A stretch of DNA of 64,000 nt from Faucicola osloensis_B (GCA_964211495.1 CAXORL010000002.1:124001-188000); one strand, 5' to 3'; shown: positions 54,559 through 64,000, counted from the stretch's first letter. Program-made: numbers and translations. The notes: a model not told the origin generated them from the letters alone.

Positions 54559-56055
54559 ATGTCAACCATGTTAACCAAAACCAAGCTAACCCTGTTAGCC
54601 GTTGCTACAGCTAGCCTGCTAGCCGCCTGTAATAATGACAATAATTCTACTGTATCGTTTGATATCTCAACCCCCAATACGAGTTATGAGACTTTACTTG
54701 CCAATTTTAAAAATGGCACTGCGCTGCCTAGCAAAGTATTACTAAATACCAAAGACGCAGATGGCAAAACCGTCAACGTCTATCAAGGCGGCTATGGTTC
54801 GGATGCATTTGTTAATCCCGCGAATCCAACGCAATTTTATGCCTTAACTGACCGTGGACCAAATGCTGATGTGGTGAATGGCGACCCTAATCTAGATAAA
54901 GGCGAAGGCAAAGCTTTCCCTGTACCGAGTTATACGCCTAATCTTGGCTTGTTCCAACTTGGCAATGACGGCAAAATCAGCTTAGTTAAAGTGATAGAGT
55001 TTAAACGCCCAGACGATACCACCAAAGTCACTGGCTTGCCCAATCCAGTCAATGGGGCAACCAAAGAAGTCGCTTACATACAAAATACGACAGATACTGC
55101 CTTTGACCGCTTAATGTTGGTAGACCAAACCAAGCCTTATGATGCTCTTACTAATCCTACCAAAACTGACCCGTATGGCTTTGACCCAGAAGGTTTAGCA
55201 GTGATGAAAGATGGGAGTTTTTGGGTGAGTGACGAGTATGGCCCACACATCGTTCACTTTGATGGCAATGGTCGAGAGATTGCCCGTATCAATGCCTTTG
55301 ATACCGGTGAAGGTGCGAGTACTTATAAAGTAAATGGTAAGCTGATTACCCTACCGGCGGAATTTAAAAAACGCCGAGCCAATCGCGGTATGGAGGGCTT
55401 AACCGTTACCCCAGATCAAAAATATCTGGTTGGCATCATGCAATCTGCCCTTTATAACCCCGATAAAACCACCAAAAAATCGACCATGACCCGCCTGGTG
55501 CGTATCGAATTGGCAACGGGTAATATTGAGCAATTTATTTACCAACAACAAAGCACCGATAGCGACTCAAACTCAGGCATTGTCGCCATTGATAAAGACA
55601 CATTTTATGTCATTGAGCGCGATGGTGAACTGCCACAGCTTAATGCCGCAGCGATTAAAAAAGTATATAAAATTAGCCTAGCAGGTGCGACAAACCTAGA
55701 ATCAGTCACTAATACTACCGACATCGTGCAAGACGCAAACCTTGGCTTATTGGTCGGTGGCAAAACCTTAGAGCAATTGACTGTTACTGCCGATGGCTGG
55801 AATGTGCTAGCAAGTAAAGGCATTCGTCCGGTGAGCAAAACCGAGTATCTCGATGCGGTGATGAAGCTAAACTACCCACATGATAAGCTTGAAGGTTTGC
55901 TACTGTTCCCAAATGGTACATTGGGGCTGATCAATGATGATGACTTTGGCATCGCTGCGAAAGTCAAAGATAGCAAAGACTTTATCACATCAAAATATAT
56001 CGACAAAACTAATAGTGATGTTGACAGCGATCGCTTGTATATCTATCGTCCTTAA
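54559..56055 (+). CDS. Phytase-like esterase-fold lipoprotein
   Basis: 498 residues from the ATG at 54559 with GAGGA 5 nt upstream. Signal peptide and lipobox (LLAVATASLLAAC) indicate a lipid-anchored exported protein. Beta-propeller-type segments FYALTDRGPNAD, FDPEGLAVMKDGSFWVSDEYGPHIVHFDGNGREI, RGMEGLTVTPD and DTFYVIERDGE fit the esterase-like/phytase-like family. Substrate unknown; it may release phosphate or act on extracellular esters. GC is higher and the style more chromosomal than in the island to its left. Confidence 0.85.
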   Translation: MSTMLTKTKLTLLAVATASLLAACNNDNNSTVSFDISTPNTSYETLLANFKNGTALPSKVLLNTKDADGKTVNVYQGGYGSDAFVNPANPTQFYALTDRGPNADVVNGDPNLDKGEGKAFPVPSYTPNLGLFQLGNDGKISLVKVIEFKRPDDTTKVTGLPNPVNGATKEVAYIQNTTDTAFDRLMLVDQTKPYDALTNPTKTDPYGFDPEGLAVMKDGSFWVSDEYGPHIVHFDGNGREIARINAFDTGEGASTYKVNGKLITLPAEFKKRRANRGMEGLTVTPDQKYLVGIMQSALYNPDKTTKKSTMTRLVRIELATGNIEQFIYQQQSTDSDSNSGIVAIDKDTFYVIERDGELPQLNAAAIKKVYKISLAGATNLESVTNTTDIVQDANLGLLVGGKTLEQLTVTADGWNVLASKGIRPVSKTEYLDAVMKLNYPHDKLEGLLLFPNGTLGLINDDDFGIAAKVKDSKDFITSKYIDKTNSDVDSDRLYIYRP

Positions 56056-56223
56056 AGTTCTGCTTGTGATTGAACAGGGCTTGGCATAAATTAGTGTGCC
56101 AAGCCTTTTTTAAATGTCACATTACCTGATGAATCCAATAGTAAAACGAATCCGAAAAAATCCCCATCTAGTGCAACACTTTGATGGTGGCTTTGCCAAT
56201 TAAGAGCAAAAACTTGAAATAGA

Positions 56224-59200
56224 TTAAAACATCATGATCATTAGCCAATGTACGATGTGTTTTATCATTACTGAATTGGGCTGTTTTTTTGTGGGTTTGC
56301 CTTTATCATTTGGGCGAATCGTACTGAGGCTAAACCCGCTATAAATTGGTTTTTGGGTAATATCCCCTTTGAAGTCAGCAAATTTTTCATTAAATTTTTT
56401 GATAGCGTTTCCCGTTTCTTTTTTATCAATTGGGATGGTAAAAGATTTTTCACCTGTTACCTCATTAACTACCGTGGTCGGTGTATATTTACAAATATTG
56501 ATACGCCAATACTCGCTTGGTAGAATTTTTAATGCCGTTTCAAGATAGCCATAAAATTGCTTGATTTCCTTGAATGGAAACCGAATTTCTGGTTTTGAGG
56601 GAAGGGTTTTTTCATAAAAAGTTTTTACAAATTCAGCCAATTCACGTTTACCTGCTTTGGACTGGCACAATTTTTCAATATTATCAAAGCAGAGATTTGC
56701 TAAAGCGATTTCTTGGTGATAGTGCAATGGCGTTGGCGTAATGATCGGATGGGATGATATTTGCTGACGTTTTTGACTGACAAATTTATAATTGGGTGAG
56801 CCATCTTCATTGTTAATCAGTTTTAGGGCATTTTGATAAATTAGCATCGCGTCGTTAAAGTCAATATTAAGTTGACAGGCACTCGATAAATCCATACCCG
56901 ATTCGAAATCACTTAGCATTTTCTCAATGACCAGACGTTTGTATTGACCAAAAATCGAAGATAATGGCGGATCTTGTAATGTTGTTGGAAGAGGCGTATC
57001 TACAGCATCCGATTTTATTGCTTGCTTGGCATTAGGCTGTAATTTTTGCGTTGAAAGTGCATTGTTCATAAAGCTTCGAATATGCCAAAGATTAACGACT
57101 TCATTATCAAAATCTACCGCGTCCTTGTGATATTGATTCAAGCTGCGCCTTGCTTTACCTGATAGCTTGATGACAGTCGCTAATGGTAATTGAATTTTGG
57201 CTTTTGATAGTTGATGATGGGCGATGATATCCGCGGTGTGAACATAAGAACTAAATGTGGTATTCAAATCGGCGTGCCCTGCAAAATCTTCCAACACTTG
57301 CCAAAAATTTGGGCTTACCGTTCTTTTTGAACCCAATGCAGAATGGCGAATGGCTTGTACCTGTTCACGGCTATAATCGGTAAAATATTCAATAACACTA
57401 TAATCACAGCGTAATATCAACGCCATATTTGAAATGGCATTGTGACGAAAGCTGTGCATACTGATGTCATGATAGCTATCAGATAAGCTTGGATCGGTTA
57501 AAATTTGACGAAATGGTGATTCTACACTGTTTCTATCAATAGGTTGGGCATGGTGTGGTAGAGTAAATAAATACTGGGCATTCTGTTGTAATTTCTGATG
57601 AAAATAATTTGTGAATGCAGCCAGTTCAGTAGGTTGCAACAGCACATTGAGCATAAAACGGCGGGTGGCGTCATCAGATTTTAAATCGCGTTGTGCATGT
57701 GGTCTTAAGACAATATTGTAATCAATAAACCCCTGATTATCATACTCAATATCTGAAAGCCTAATTGATAGCACTTCCATAAATCGCATCCCTGTACGAT
57801 ACAATAGAATCAGTATCAGTTTTAGTACATCTCTTAACTTATCATTAACAGACGGATGGTTCTCTACTTGCGTGAGCATATGCTGATATAGCGCGACAGG
57901 AATTAGACAACTATTAACGACTAAGGGATCTTTTTCACCGTTTAATCTAAGATAGGGTGCGTTAAACTCCCTGACGAGCACGTCGTGCAATGAGGCAAGC
58001 ACAGTTCGGGTATAGCCCATTTTTAAGGTGTTTTTTGTGCTTACAATCTTGTCATAAATAAATTTATATTCAAAATCTTGCCAACCAATAAAATCTGCAT
58101 CACGCGTTTCTGCCAAAAAATCGTTGCCAATTTCTGATAAATAGCGTCGTAAGGTGCTCGGTTTATTACCTCTTTTAGTTAAATCTATGAGCCATCTTAC
58201 CAAGCGTTGTTGGTTAGGTAATAACGGGCTATTACCGTAAAACCGCTCTAATTGACTTAGAATTTGACTTTTCTGACCATTTAAAATGTTGCGAATGACT
58301 TTAACAATATCATCCTTAAAGTTGTCTTCTAGGCTATGTATTTTAGTGCTGCTTTTTGAGGTTATAAGTTGATTAATCGCTATAGCCCGCTTGTTGCTAT
58401 GGATGGCTAACGAAGCTTTGGTACGCGAATCTATCTTTATCGGGCTAAAATAGCGCAGCAGTTGCTCAAAGGTGATAGCAGTATGGCGTTGACGACCTAC
58501 AAGGGTTTCAACCATTTGCTGGTCAATCTTCACATTGGGTAGGGTTTGCCAAAAAATATTAATATGAGTTAGGAAACGGGAATTTGCGAAGTTATCGGCG
58601 TTAAACTTCTCTCCAACCAACTCGCTCAGTCTACGAATACATTCTGCATAGCTTGGGAATTTGCTGCTTGCCGTAAAATGCGTATTAAAATACACAAGCC
58701 AGAGCCGACTGACATCATTTAAAAACACCCATCTTGAATAATATAATTGAACCTCATCAGGATTGTCTTTATCCAGCCTTACAATACGATTGGCATATTC
58801 GGTTGATGTTAATTCAATCGGTATCAGTAACTGCTCTTTGCCGACATGATAAATGGTTGTTTTGTCTTTTAATGCTTGATAGACAGTCTTTATGATTGCC
58901 GCTTCGTTATAACCGCCAAAGACGATCTGGGAAAATAATAACCAAGTCACACTATCGAGTAGGGTAAAGCTATTCTTAGCTTGCCAAATTTGTAGGGCAT
59001 TATTAACGATTTGCTCGGCCGTTTCCAAATATAAAAAATTGTCTAGGTCATTGGTATTAGCGGGACGTTTCGGTATGTCGGCTATCACAGGCGTTGGAAA
59101 AGGTTTTAGATTTTTTTGACTACGTTTCTTATTGATATTGTTAAAAAACTTTAAGCGGTGAGCCATTGCTGCAGGTATTTGAGTAGCTTTAAGCTGCTCA

Positions 59201-59439
59201 TTGAATTGTTTTAAAATTCTCTCATACAATTTATCAATAAGTTCATCAGTGACTTGAATTCTATAGCCTTCGGTACGCTCAACTTTCAATTCATCTAGAA
59301 AGTTGTGCCATTCACTTTCGCAAATTTCTTGGCTAATCTTCATCGCGTGTCTATTGTCAATTTTTCGAGCGCTTTTAAGCGCTTGTCGTCGACGTTCATA
59401 ACCAAATAAATCAGAATTGGGCATGCGTTGGTTTCCCAT
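56224..59439 (-). CDS. Large tyrosine recombinase, GmtY-like
   Basis: 1071 residues, far longer than a normal integrase. The catalytic residues are all seen: Arg552 (YRTGMRFMEVLSIRLSDI), His662/Arg665 (MHSFRHNAIS), His722 (FAGHADLNTTF) and Tyr732 (SSYVHTAD). The first 500 residues and the last 300 have no known domain. The size, and the 741-aa and 191-aa partners upstream, resemble the gamma-mobile-trio proteins (GmtY, GmtZ, GmtX) of defence-carrying mobile elements, recalled from the literature; not searched. A Fic gene separates it from the other two. Confidence 0.7.
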   Translation of the reverse strand: MGNQRMPNSDLFGYERRRQALKSARKIDNRHAMKISQEICESEWHNFLDELKVERTEGYRIQVTDELIDKLYERILKQFNEQLKATQIPAAMAHRLKFFNNINKKRSQKNLKPFPTPVIADIPKRPANTNDLDNFLYLETAEQIVNNALQIWQAKNSFTLLDSVTWLLFSQIVFGGYNEAAIIKTVYQALKDKTTIYHVGKEQLLIPIELTSTEYANRIVRLDKDNPDEVQLYYSRWVFLNDVSRLWLVYFNTHFTASSKFPSYAECIRRLSELVGEKFNADNFANSRFLTHINIFWQTLPNVKIDQQMVETLVGRQRHTAITFEQLLRYFSPIKIDSRTKASLAIHSNKRAIAINQLITSKSSTKIHSLEDNFKDDIVKVIRNILNGQKSQILSQLERFYGNSPLLPNQQRLVRWLIDLTKRGNKPSTLRRYLSEIGNDFLAETRDADFIGWQDFEYKFIYDKIVSTKNTLKMGYTRTVLASLHDVLVREFNAPYLRLNGEKDPLVVNSCLIPVALYQHMLTQVENHPSVNDKLRDVLKLILILLYRTGMRFMEVLSIRLSDIEYDNQGFIDYNIVLRPHAQRDLKSDDATRRFMLNVLLQPTELAAFTNYFHQKLQQNAQYLFTLPHHAQPIDRNSVESPFRQILTDPSLSDSYHDISMHSFRHNAISNMALILRCDYSVIEYFTDYSREQVQAIRHSALGSKRTVSPNFWQVLEDFAGHADLNTTFSSYVHTADIIAHHQLSKAKIQLPLATVIKLSGKARRSLNQYHKDAVDFDNEVVNLWHIRSFMNNALSTQKLQPNAKQAIKSDAVDTPLPTTLQDPPLSSIFGQYKRLVIEKMLSDFESGMDLSSACQLNIDFNDAMLIYQNALKLINNEDGSPNYKFVSQKRQQISSHPIITPTPLHYHQEIALANLCFDNIEKLCQSKAGKRELAEFVKTFYEKTLPSKPEIRFPFKEIKQFYGYLETALKILPSEYWRINICKYTPTTVVNEVTGEKSFTIPIDKKETGNAIKKFNEKFADFKGDITQKPIYSGFSLSTIRPNDKGKPTKKQPNSVMIKHIVHWLMIMMF

Positions 59440-59461
59440 GTGTTTTTCAGCAATTGTGCGA

Positions 59462-60595
59462 TTATGGATGATAAGTAATGCGTTTATTTTCGACCAATAA
59501 ATCTATCAAATGTTGGTGTAAAAACAATTTTTCTCGCCCAGCATCTACTTCTTGTAACACACCAAGCTCAACTAGTTTAACTAGATAATTGCTGGCGGTT
59601 TGTCGTTTGGCGATTTGTTTATTTACAACTGTACCAATACGAATATACGGCTGTTCAAATATGGCATCTACAAGCTCTCGAGAATAAACATTGGGCGCTT
59701 TCGCTTTGATGTATTCACTGGTATCTACATGTAGCAACTGGATTGCCTCTATCTTGTGAATGGTCCATTCACACGTCTGGGTAATGCCTTCAAGGATATA
59801 TAAGACCCAGCTTATCCAGTCTTGGTCTTTGGTCACACCAAGTAGTAAGCGGTAATAGTCTTCTTTGGTTTGAATGATATAACGGCTTAAATACAAAATC
59901 GGTAAGTTAAGCAAGTTTTCGTGCATCAAATACAGCATATTAAGGATTCGCCCTGTGCGTCCATTGCCGTCAGTAAAGGGGTGAATTGCTTCAAACTGAT
60001 AATGGGCGATTGCCATTTTGATAAGCGGATCAAGCTCATCATGGTAGTGTAGAAACTGCTCCCAATTGGCGAGTTTTTCTCGAATGATTGTTTCACCTAC
60101 AGGTGGTGTGTAGATAGTTTCACCCGTTACGCTATTAGTTAACGAGGTACCTGTGATCGAGCGAATATCAAGGTTGACACCTTTGATGGTTCGGCAGACT
60201 TCGATGGCTGTTTGGGTGCTAAAAGGTCGCTCTTTGATCGATGTGATGCCTTGATATAAAGCATTACGATAACGCAAAGCCTCTTTTGTTGCATTATTGG
60301 CATTCTCAGATTGTTCAGCGTAGCGAAATAGCTCATCTGTGGTCGTGACAATGTTCTCAATCTCACTACTATCTTTGGCTTCGAGTAGTAGAATAATATG
60401 AATCAGAATGCTGTCATTGGGTATCAGCATACTGGCTTGTTTAAGTTCGGCAAGTTTGGCTCGGGCTTCGATACATTGCTTTAATACCGCTTTGGTTTCA
60501 ACGTCGATATTTGGGGGCAAATTTGGTAACTGGTTATAAGGTTGATTTGCTTGCCAAGTGTCCGTATTATTTAACGTAGATGATGAAGCATTCAT
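59462..60595 (-). CDS. Fic-domain protein with C-terminal winged helix
   Basis: 377 residues from the ATG at 60595, which has AAGG upstream; the longer frame to 60652 lacks one. The Fic core HPFTDGNGRTGRILNMLYLMHENLL is intact (catalytic His, phosphate-binding loop). An N-terminal Fic_N segment with an inhibitory-helix-like motif (S-E-I-E-N-I, near DSSEIENIVTT) and a C-terminal HTH (TVVNKQIAKRQTASNYLVKLVELGVLQEV) flank it. Members AMPylate target proteins, and the HTH may autoregulate. Eight ATGTCGA-type repeats lie in and before its start. Inserted between the two recombinase genes of the trio. Confidence 0.85.
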   Translation of the reverse strand: MNASSSTLNNTDTWQANQPYNQLPNLPPNIDVETKAVLKQCIEARAKLAELKQASMLIPNDSILIHIILLLEAKDSSEIENIVTTTDELFRYAEQSENANNATKEALRYRNALYQGITSIKERPFSTQTAIEVCRTIKGVNLDIRSITGTSLTNSVTGETIYTPPVGETIIREKLANWEQFLHYHDELDPLIKMAIAHYQFEAIHPFTDGNGRTGRILNMLYLMHENLLNLPILYLSRYIIQTKEDYYRLLLGVTKDQDWISWVLYILEGITQTCEWTIHKIEAIQLLHVDTSEYIKAKAPNVYSRELVDAIFEQPYIRIGTVVNKQIAKRQTASNYLVKLVELGVLQEVDAGREKLFLHQHLIDLLVENKRITYHP

Positions 60596-60767
60596 GTCGA
60601 TTTTACACCTTAATTTGTACATATCAGCTTGATATGTCGATAGTATAAACATATCAGAATGGATATGTCGATTTTCATGCTAAAAATCGACATATCGTAT
60701 TTTAGTGTCGATCCTATCGACATGAAAACTGCTTATGTCGATTTCCTGATAGAATCTCGACATATAT
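60593..60767. promoter_or_regulatory. Cluster of eight ATGTCGA-type sites at the Fic promoter
   Basis: ATGTCGA(T), or a close match, occurs in both orientations near 60594, 60634, 60665, 60686 (reverse), 60706 (as GTGTCGAT), 60716 (reverse), 60735 and 60757 (reverse). One copy overlaps the Fic start codon region. This is an operator array for a DNA-binding protein, perhaps the HTH of the Fic protein itself. Confidence 0.65.
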
Positions 60768-60853
60768 TCGAGTGTTATTGCTGATGGAGATGGTCTATCA
60801 CCTAAATTCAACTAAACTCGCTTACCACATACTTTAATTCTTCCAATCAGCTA

Positions 60854-63079
60854 TCACGCAATCTGCTGTAATTGGAGTTTCTGAGCTAAATCATCGTAGA
60901 TATGCCGAACCGCGATGATATGGCCCACACTCATTGAAGAATGTTTTTGCCATGTTTCTTGTCCAAACATCTCATGCGCGAATATGGCCGAAATGATGGC
61001 CTCATCCACTTGCTGCTCTAGCAAAAATCGTTGTCCAACATGGCGTGTCCAATCTGCTTTAAACTTAAAATGCTCTGCAAATTGTTTTTGAATAATGCCA
61101 GGTCGCATACTTTCCATGTTGCCCTTAGTATCTAACCAATTAATTAAAGGACGTTTAGATTGTAGAATTTGCTCAATCTGCTGAGCTAACTCAGGATTTA
61201 ATCGTCCAAACTTGGCAGAAAATTCTGACAAAAATTCCAAGTAATCTTGTATCGCCTTAACGAGAAAATCACAGATTGGTACAAGGCGTTGGGCATTGGT
61301 GGTGGCCCGTTCTTCCTTGTCTTGAATCCAAGCGATTTTTCGGCTTAGATTAAATTGCTTCAAAAAGCCAGGTGCACCTTCCACCGCACGAACAGAAGTC
61401 AAAATTAGGGATATATGCCAAAGCCAGAGGCTATAGGCATTAAATTTAGCAATGTAATGCGTTTGGGTGCTAAGATGTTTGTGTAAATGCTCAAAGAAGC
61501 GTTGTACCAATGAATATTCAGGCGTATTTTGGCTACCAATACGAAAATCAGCATCTGGTTTAGTCTTGAAGTAACCTAAATCTAAACAACTGCGCTGATT
61601 AAGAAACTCAATCGCTTGTTGATAAGCCTCGTAAATTTTTATTTGGTTTTGCGAGGTATAAGACAGATCAGCACGCTTGCGAGCATTTCTACCTGTAATG
61701 ATGCTAGCAATCTGAGTGGTCGTAATTTTATAAATAAGCAAGGTATAAAATGCCTTTTCAATACGGGCTAAGCTTAGGTAGGGTAAAACCAGTTCTTGAC
61801 GTAACTCACTAATAACTGTGTCAACCCATTGTGCCATCGGCTCACCTTTATATGCTAGAAAACTTGCCAACTCATGAGGTAAAGGTAATTTTATTGATGG
61901 CAAGCGATTTGCTAGAACATTTTCAATACCTATCTGCCGAATACGCAGTGGGGTAACATCAAGCTTTATAAAAAAATCAAATTGTTGAGTTCGATTACTA
62001 ACATCCACAATTTTTTTCTCATTATTATTAATATCAACGGATAACTGCTGGATCGAATAACCGGTGTGTAACGAAAGCAGTAAATAAGCCACAGCGCGCT
62101 TTTTATCTCTCTCGATGTCTGCTTGATGAAAATACTGCCACAGCTTACGACAAACATTTTGTATCACGAAAGGCGGTAAATGACGGATGTTGATCAGACT
62201 AAATAGCTCATTGCGGTTAGCATGGGAAACTTTTGCCTTGGTTCGAAGCTGAATTTGTTTTGGGGAAAATTTTTCGGTTGCTTTTAGGCTACGTTGTTCA
62301 AGAACGACGTAAGTAGGCAAATTATTATCAAGACGCTCGCGCAACGCATCAATATCATTCTGCGTTGATTCAATCTCTCTTACCTCTACCAATTTATCGG
62401 TATCATCATCGATATCATTGACAGCCAACGTTTGGGTATAGCTCTCGTCAATCTTAGGTTTTGCTTGGCTCTTTCTACTTTGGTTTTTTCGAGTAATGGG
62501 TTGTCGGTGATGATAGGCAAATTCAAGCGTGCGATAAATTGACTGTAGTTTTGATAAACTTGGGTGATTAGCGTTTTCAAAAATTTGTAGTTGTTGATGA
62601 ACGTTTAAATAGGTTTGCTCCAGTGTATCTGCCTGCCAATTTTGATAGCAGTTTTGCCATAGGGATTGATAACTAGACTTGGGTGTAAGCCACTTTCTCG
62701 CTTCAACGCTGGTTTCGCTAATACGCCGAGTCAGCTTATTTTGGGCAAAATATAACAACAAATGGCAAAGTTTAGCTATCCAACGCCATTCACCAGAAGG
62801 CGCACGCGTATCTAACGGTGATAACACGAAAGTACTGCTAATAAACGTTTTGACCTCGTAACCTGTCTTGGTGGTCTTGCCTTTGTAGCTGTCAAAAATC
62901 TCTTTAAGCGTATCATTATTAAGCAGTGTGATAGGTCTTTTTGGAATAGAAAAACCAATAAACTCTGAATCTTGAAGATTTAAAATCGTATAAAAAAAGT
63001 CTCGCAAATCCTGGGTATATGGGTCTTGCTGTTTAGGGATGAGCAAGGCAATGTAATTATCCAAATCATCAAGCTTCAT
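60854..63079 (-). CDS. Degenerate tyrosine-recombinase-fold protein, GmtZ-like
   Basis: 741 residues. Around residue 560 the sequence TSVRAVEGAPGFLKQF resembles recombinase box I (T-G-x-R-x-x-E-x); WIQDKEERATTNAQRLVPI fits the lysine beta-hairpin; and WTRHVGQRFLLEQQ..AIFAHEMFGQETWQKHSSMS fits box II, with His and Arg present. The position of the Tyr nucleophile has no tyrosine (HSSMS), so it may be a non-cutting partner. It overlaps the 191-aa gene by four bases. GmtZ identity is inference from its context. Confidence 0.6.
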   Translation of the reverse strand: MKLDDLDNYIALLIPKQQDPYTQDLRDFFYTILNLQDSEFIGFSIPKRPITLLNNDTLKEIFDSYKGKTTKTGYEVKTFISSTFVLSPLDTRAPSGEWRWIAKLCHLLLYFAQNKLTRRISETSVEARKWLTPKSSYQSLWQNCYQNWQADTLEQTYLNVHQQLQIFENANHPSLSKLQSIYRTLEFAYHHRQPITRKNQSRKSQAKPKIDESYTQTLAVNDIDDDTDKLVEVREIESTQNDIDALRERLDNNLPTYVVLEQRSLKATEKFSPKQIQLRTKAKVSHANRNELFSLINIRHLPPFVIQNVCRKLWQYFHQADIERDKKRAVAYLLLSLHTGYSIQQLSVDINNNEKKIVDVSNRTQQFDFFIKLDVTPLRIRQIGIENVLANRLPSIKLPLPHELASFLAYKGEPMAQWVDTVISELRQELVLPYLSLARIEKAFYTLLIYKITTTQIASIITGRNARKRADLSYTSQNQIKIYEAYQQAIEFLNQRSCLDLGYFKTKPDADFRIGSQNTPEYSLVQRFFEHLHKHLSTQTHYIAKFNAYSLWLWHISLILTSVRAVEGAPGFLKQFNLSRKIAWIQDKEERATTNAQRLVPICDFLVKAIQDYLEFLSEFSAKFGRLNPELAQQIEQILQSKRPLINWLDTKGNMESMRPGIIQKQFAEHFKFKADWTRHVGQRFLLEQQVDEAIISAIFAHEMFGQETWQKHSSMSVGHIIAVRHIYDDLAQKLQLQQIA

Positions 63080-63651
63080 TTTGCACTTCCTTCCGCTATC
63101 AAGTCCGCAAATAAAGGCAAGGTATGCGGTTTTTTGCTTTGTTGCAATTTAGCTTGATAGTCATAATGATACCTATCCAAGCCTAGTTCTTTTAACACCT
63201 TTGCAATCGTTAACTCATCCCCAAAAATCTCTTTAGCTATCTCATTCGGCATCGAACTTTTAATTGCTTGGTAGATTGTGGGATTAATGGGTTTTAACGC
63301 TAAAAAAGCATTCAGTAAATATGCCCACGCTCTTCTTCTAATATCTATATCGGTCAACACCAGTTGCCGAATCACAATCGTTTGTTGGTTCTGTATCAAC
63401 CCCACCGATGCAAAGTCATCAAAAAAATAAAAGATTTCTTGATCTTTATTTTTAAGGTCTTTAACTACATCGAATATTACGGTTTTAGGCGTGATTATTT
63501 TACGGTTTTGCCGAGGTTTGATAATTTCAAATAGTTCACAATAAATTTGATACGGTTTAGATGCTAGCTCATGAACAACAAAGTTGTGAGCCGTGACAGA
63601 GAGGTTTTTGGTGGTGCTTTTAGGCTTTTTCTGGGTAGTGTTTCTTGTCAT
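63076..63651 (-). CDS. Hypothetical 191-aa partner, GmtX-like
   Basis: 191 residues with a basic N-terminal tail (TRNTTQKKPKSTTKN) and a helical middle (TVIFDVVKDLKNKDQEIFYFFDDFASVGLI, ALKPINPTIYQAIKSSMPNEIAKEIFG). It could be a small DNA-binding accessory factor. Overlap by ATGA with the 741-aa gene shows co-translation. Assignment as the third member of the trio depends on order and size only. Confidence 0.55.
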   Translation of the reverse strand: MTRNTTQKKPKSTTKNLSVTAHNFVVHELASKPYQIYCELFEIIKPRQNRKIITPKTVIFDVVKDLKNKDQEIFYFFDDFASVGLIQNQQTIVIRQLVLTDIDIRRRAWAYLLNAFLALKPINPTIYQAIKSSMPNEIAKEIFGDELTIAKVLKELGLDRYHYDYQAKLQQSKKPHTLPLFADLIAEGSAK

Positions 63652-63669
63652 TGGTGCATGTTACCTAGA

Positions 63670-63891
63670 TTATTTCATTTTAGCTTCACCTAATGCTGTA
63701 AGGCGATATTGTAGGTTACGGTTATTAGGTATGGTCATTTCAACAAGTCCTACTGCTAAAGCGGGGTAAAGATAAACTTTTCTAAAGTTTCGACTGTCTT
63801 TTAATCCCAACAATACCATCCATTCTTGTCGTGTTATTACCTGACTTTCACTTTGCAAAAATAGGGTAGGGCAAATATAGGTCGGTGTCAT
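63670..63891 (-). CDS. Small winged-helix-like protein (73 aa)
   Basis: 73 residues (MTPTYICPTLFLQSESQVITRQEWMVLLGLKDSRNFRKVYLYPALAVGLVEMTIPNNRNLQYRLTALGEAKM). The helix-helix-wing pattern with TPL-like end (YRLTALG) is typical of the short wHTH at Fic/ATP-binding C-termini and of small regulators. It starts the minus-strand operon, 18 bp before the 191-aa gene; no gene is seen from 63892 to the window end. Confidence 0.5.
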   Translation of the reverse strand: MTPTYICPTLFLQSESQVITRQEWMVLLGLKDSRNFRKVYLYPALAVGLVEMTIPNNRNLQYRLTALGEAKMK

Positions 63892-64000
63892 TTTTGATTT
63901 TGTACAGTAAAATTAACGTGACTAAAAACTATATAATACACCTAAATATACACTAAAATTTTGAAATAATAAAGACAATAAAAAAGCTGAATCCCTTTTG

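Overview
The window looks like the chromosome of a low-to-medium GC gammaproteobacterium of the Moraxellaceae (Moraxella osloensis/Psychrobacter-like). This is inferred from protein style, a leucine/isovalerate (liu) operon, and SirB2, BolA and UPF0756 proteins; no rRNA is present to prove it. The left 9.8 kb is ordinary chromosome. It holds a minus-strand liu operon (acyl-CoA synthetase, MCC beta, enoyl-CoA hydratase, two unrelated small genes, MCC alpha running off the left edge), a lipoprotein, SirB2, BolA, a UPF0756 membrane protein, an M48 lipoprotein peptidase, and tRNA-Gly(GCC) with its promoter and terminator.

From just after the tRNA to about 52.7 kb lies an accessory region with the parts of an integrated plasmid. 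It has a Rep_3 initiator with five 22-bp iterons (48.6-49.9 kb), two small Cro/C1-type repressors, an excisionase-like protein and a tyrosine integrase (50.4-51.9 kb), and a ParA plus small ribbon-helix-helix partner (15.4-16.3 kb). A 10-bp inverted repeat (GGTCGGGGTC) lies at both outer edges. The cargo is dense in defence-type genes: a PLD-family nuclease with a small partner behind a WYL regulator; paired DUF262 (GmrSD-like) proteins with another WYL regulator; a SNF2/SWIM helicase; an AAA/DUF4143 ATPase; an AlbA_2/Schlafen-type gene broken by one in-frame stop; a UvrD-type helicase; an IS with 7-bp target duplication; a NERD-helicase; a DRT-type reverse transcriptase with a structured, promoter-bearing noncoding leader; and a four-gene Wadjet (JetC-B-A-D) operon.

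The most unusual content is a set of proteins that appear to derive from the C-terminal half of FtsZ. Three paralogues (17.4-20.6 kb) sit in one cluster with a PP2C phosphatase and a Sir2 deacetylase. Two keep a tail resembling the FtsZ C-terminal conserved peptide (..I-x-x-Y/F-L-x-R-Q..), and all lack the GTPase signature. The same domain replaces the N-terminus of an FtsK-derived protein (10.2-12.1 kb) whose Walker A and B motifs are degraded while its DNA-reading gamma domain is intact. I infer a cell-division or chromosome-linked regulatory or defence system built from inactivated FtsZ and FtsK parts.

From 52.7 kb on are an HNH nuclease/methyltransferase pair, a phytase-like esterase lipoprotein, and a second mobile module on the minus strand. 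That module has a 1071-aa tyrosine recombinase, a 741-aa degenerate recombinase and a 191-aa partner, resembling a gamma-mobile-trio (Gmt) set. A Fic-domain gene with its own repeat-rich promoter region interrupts it.
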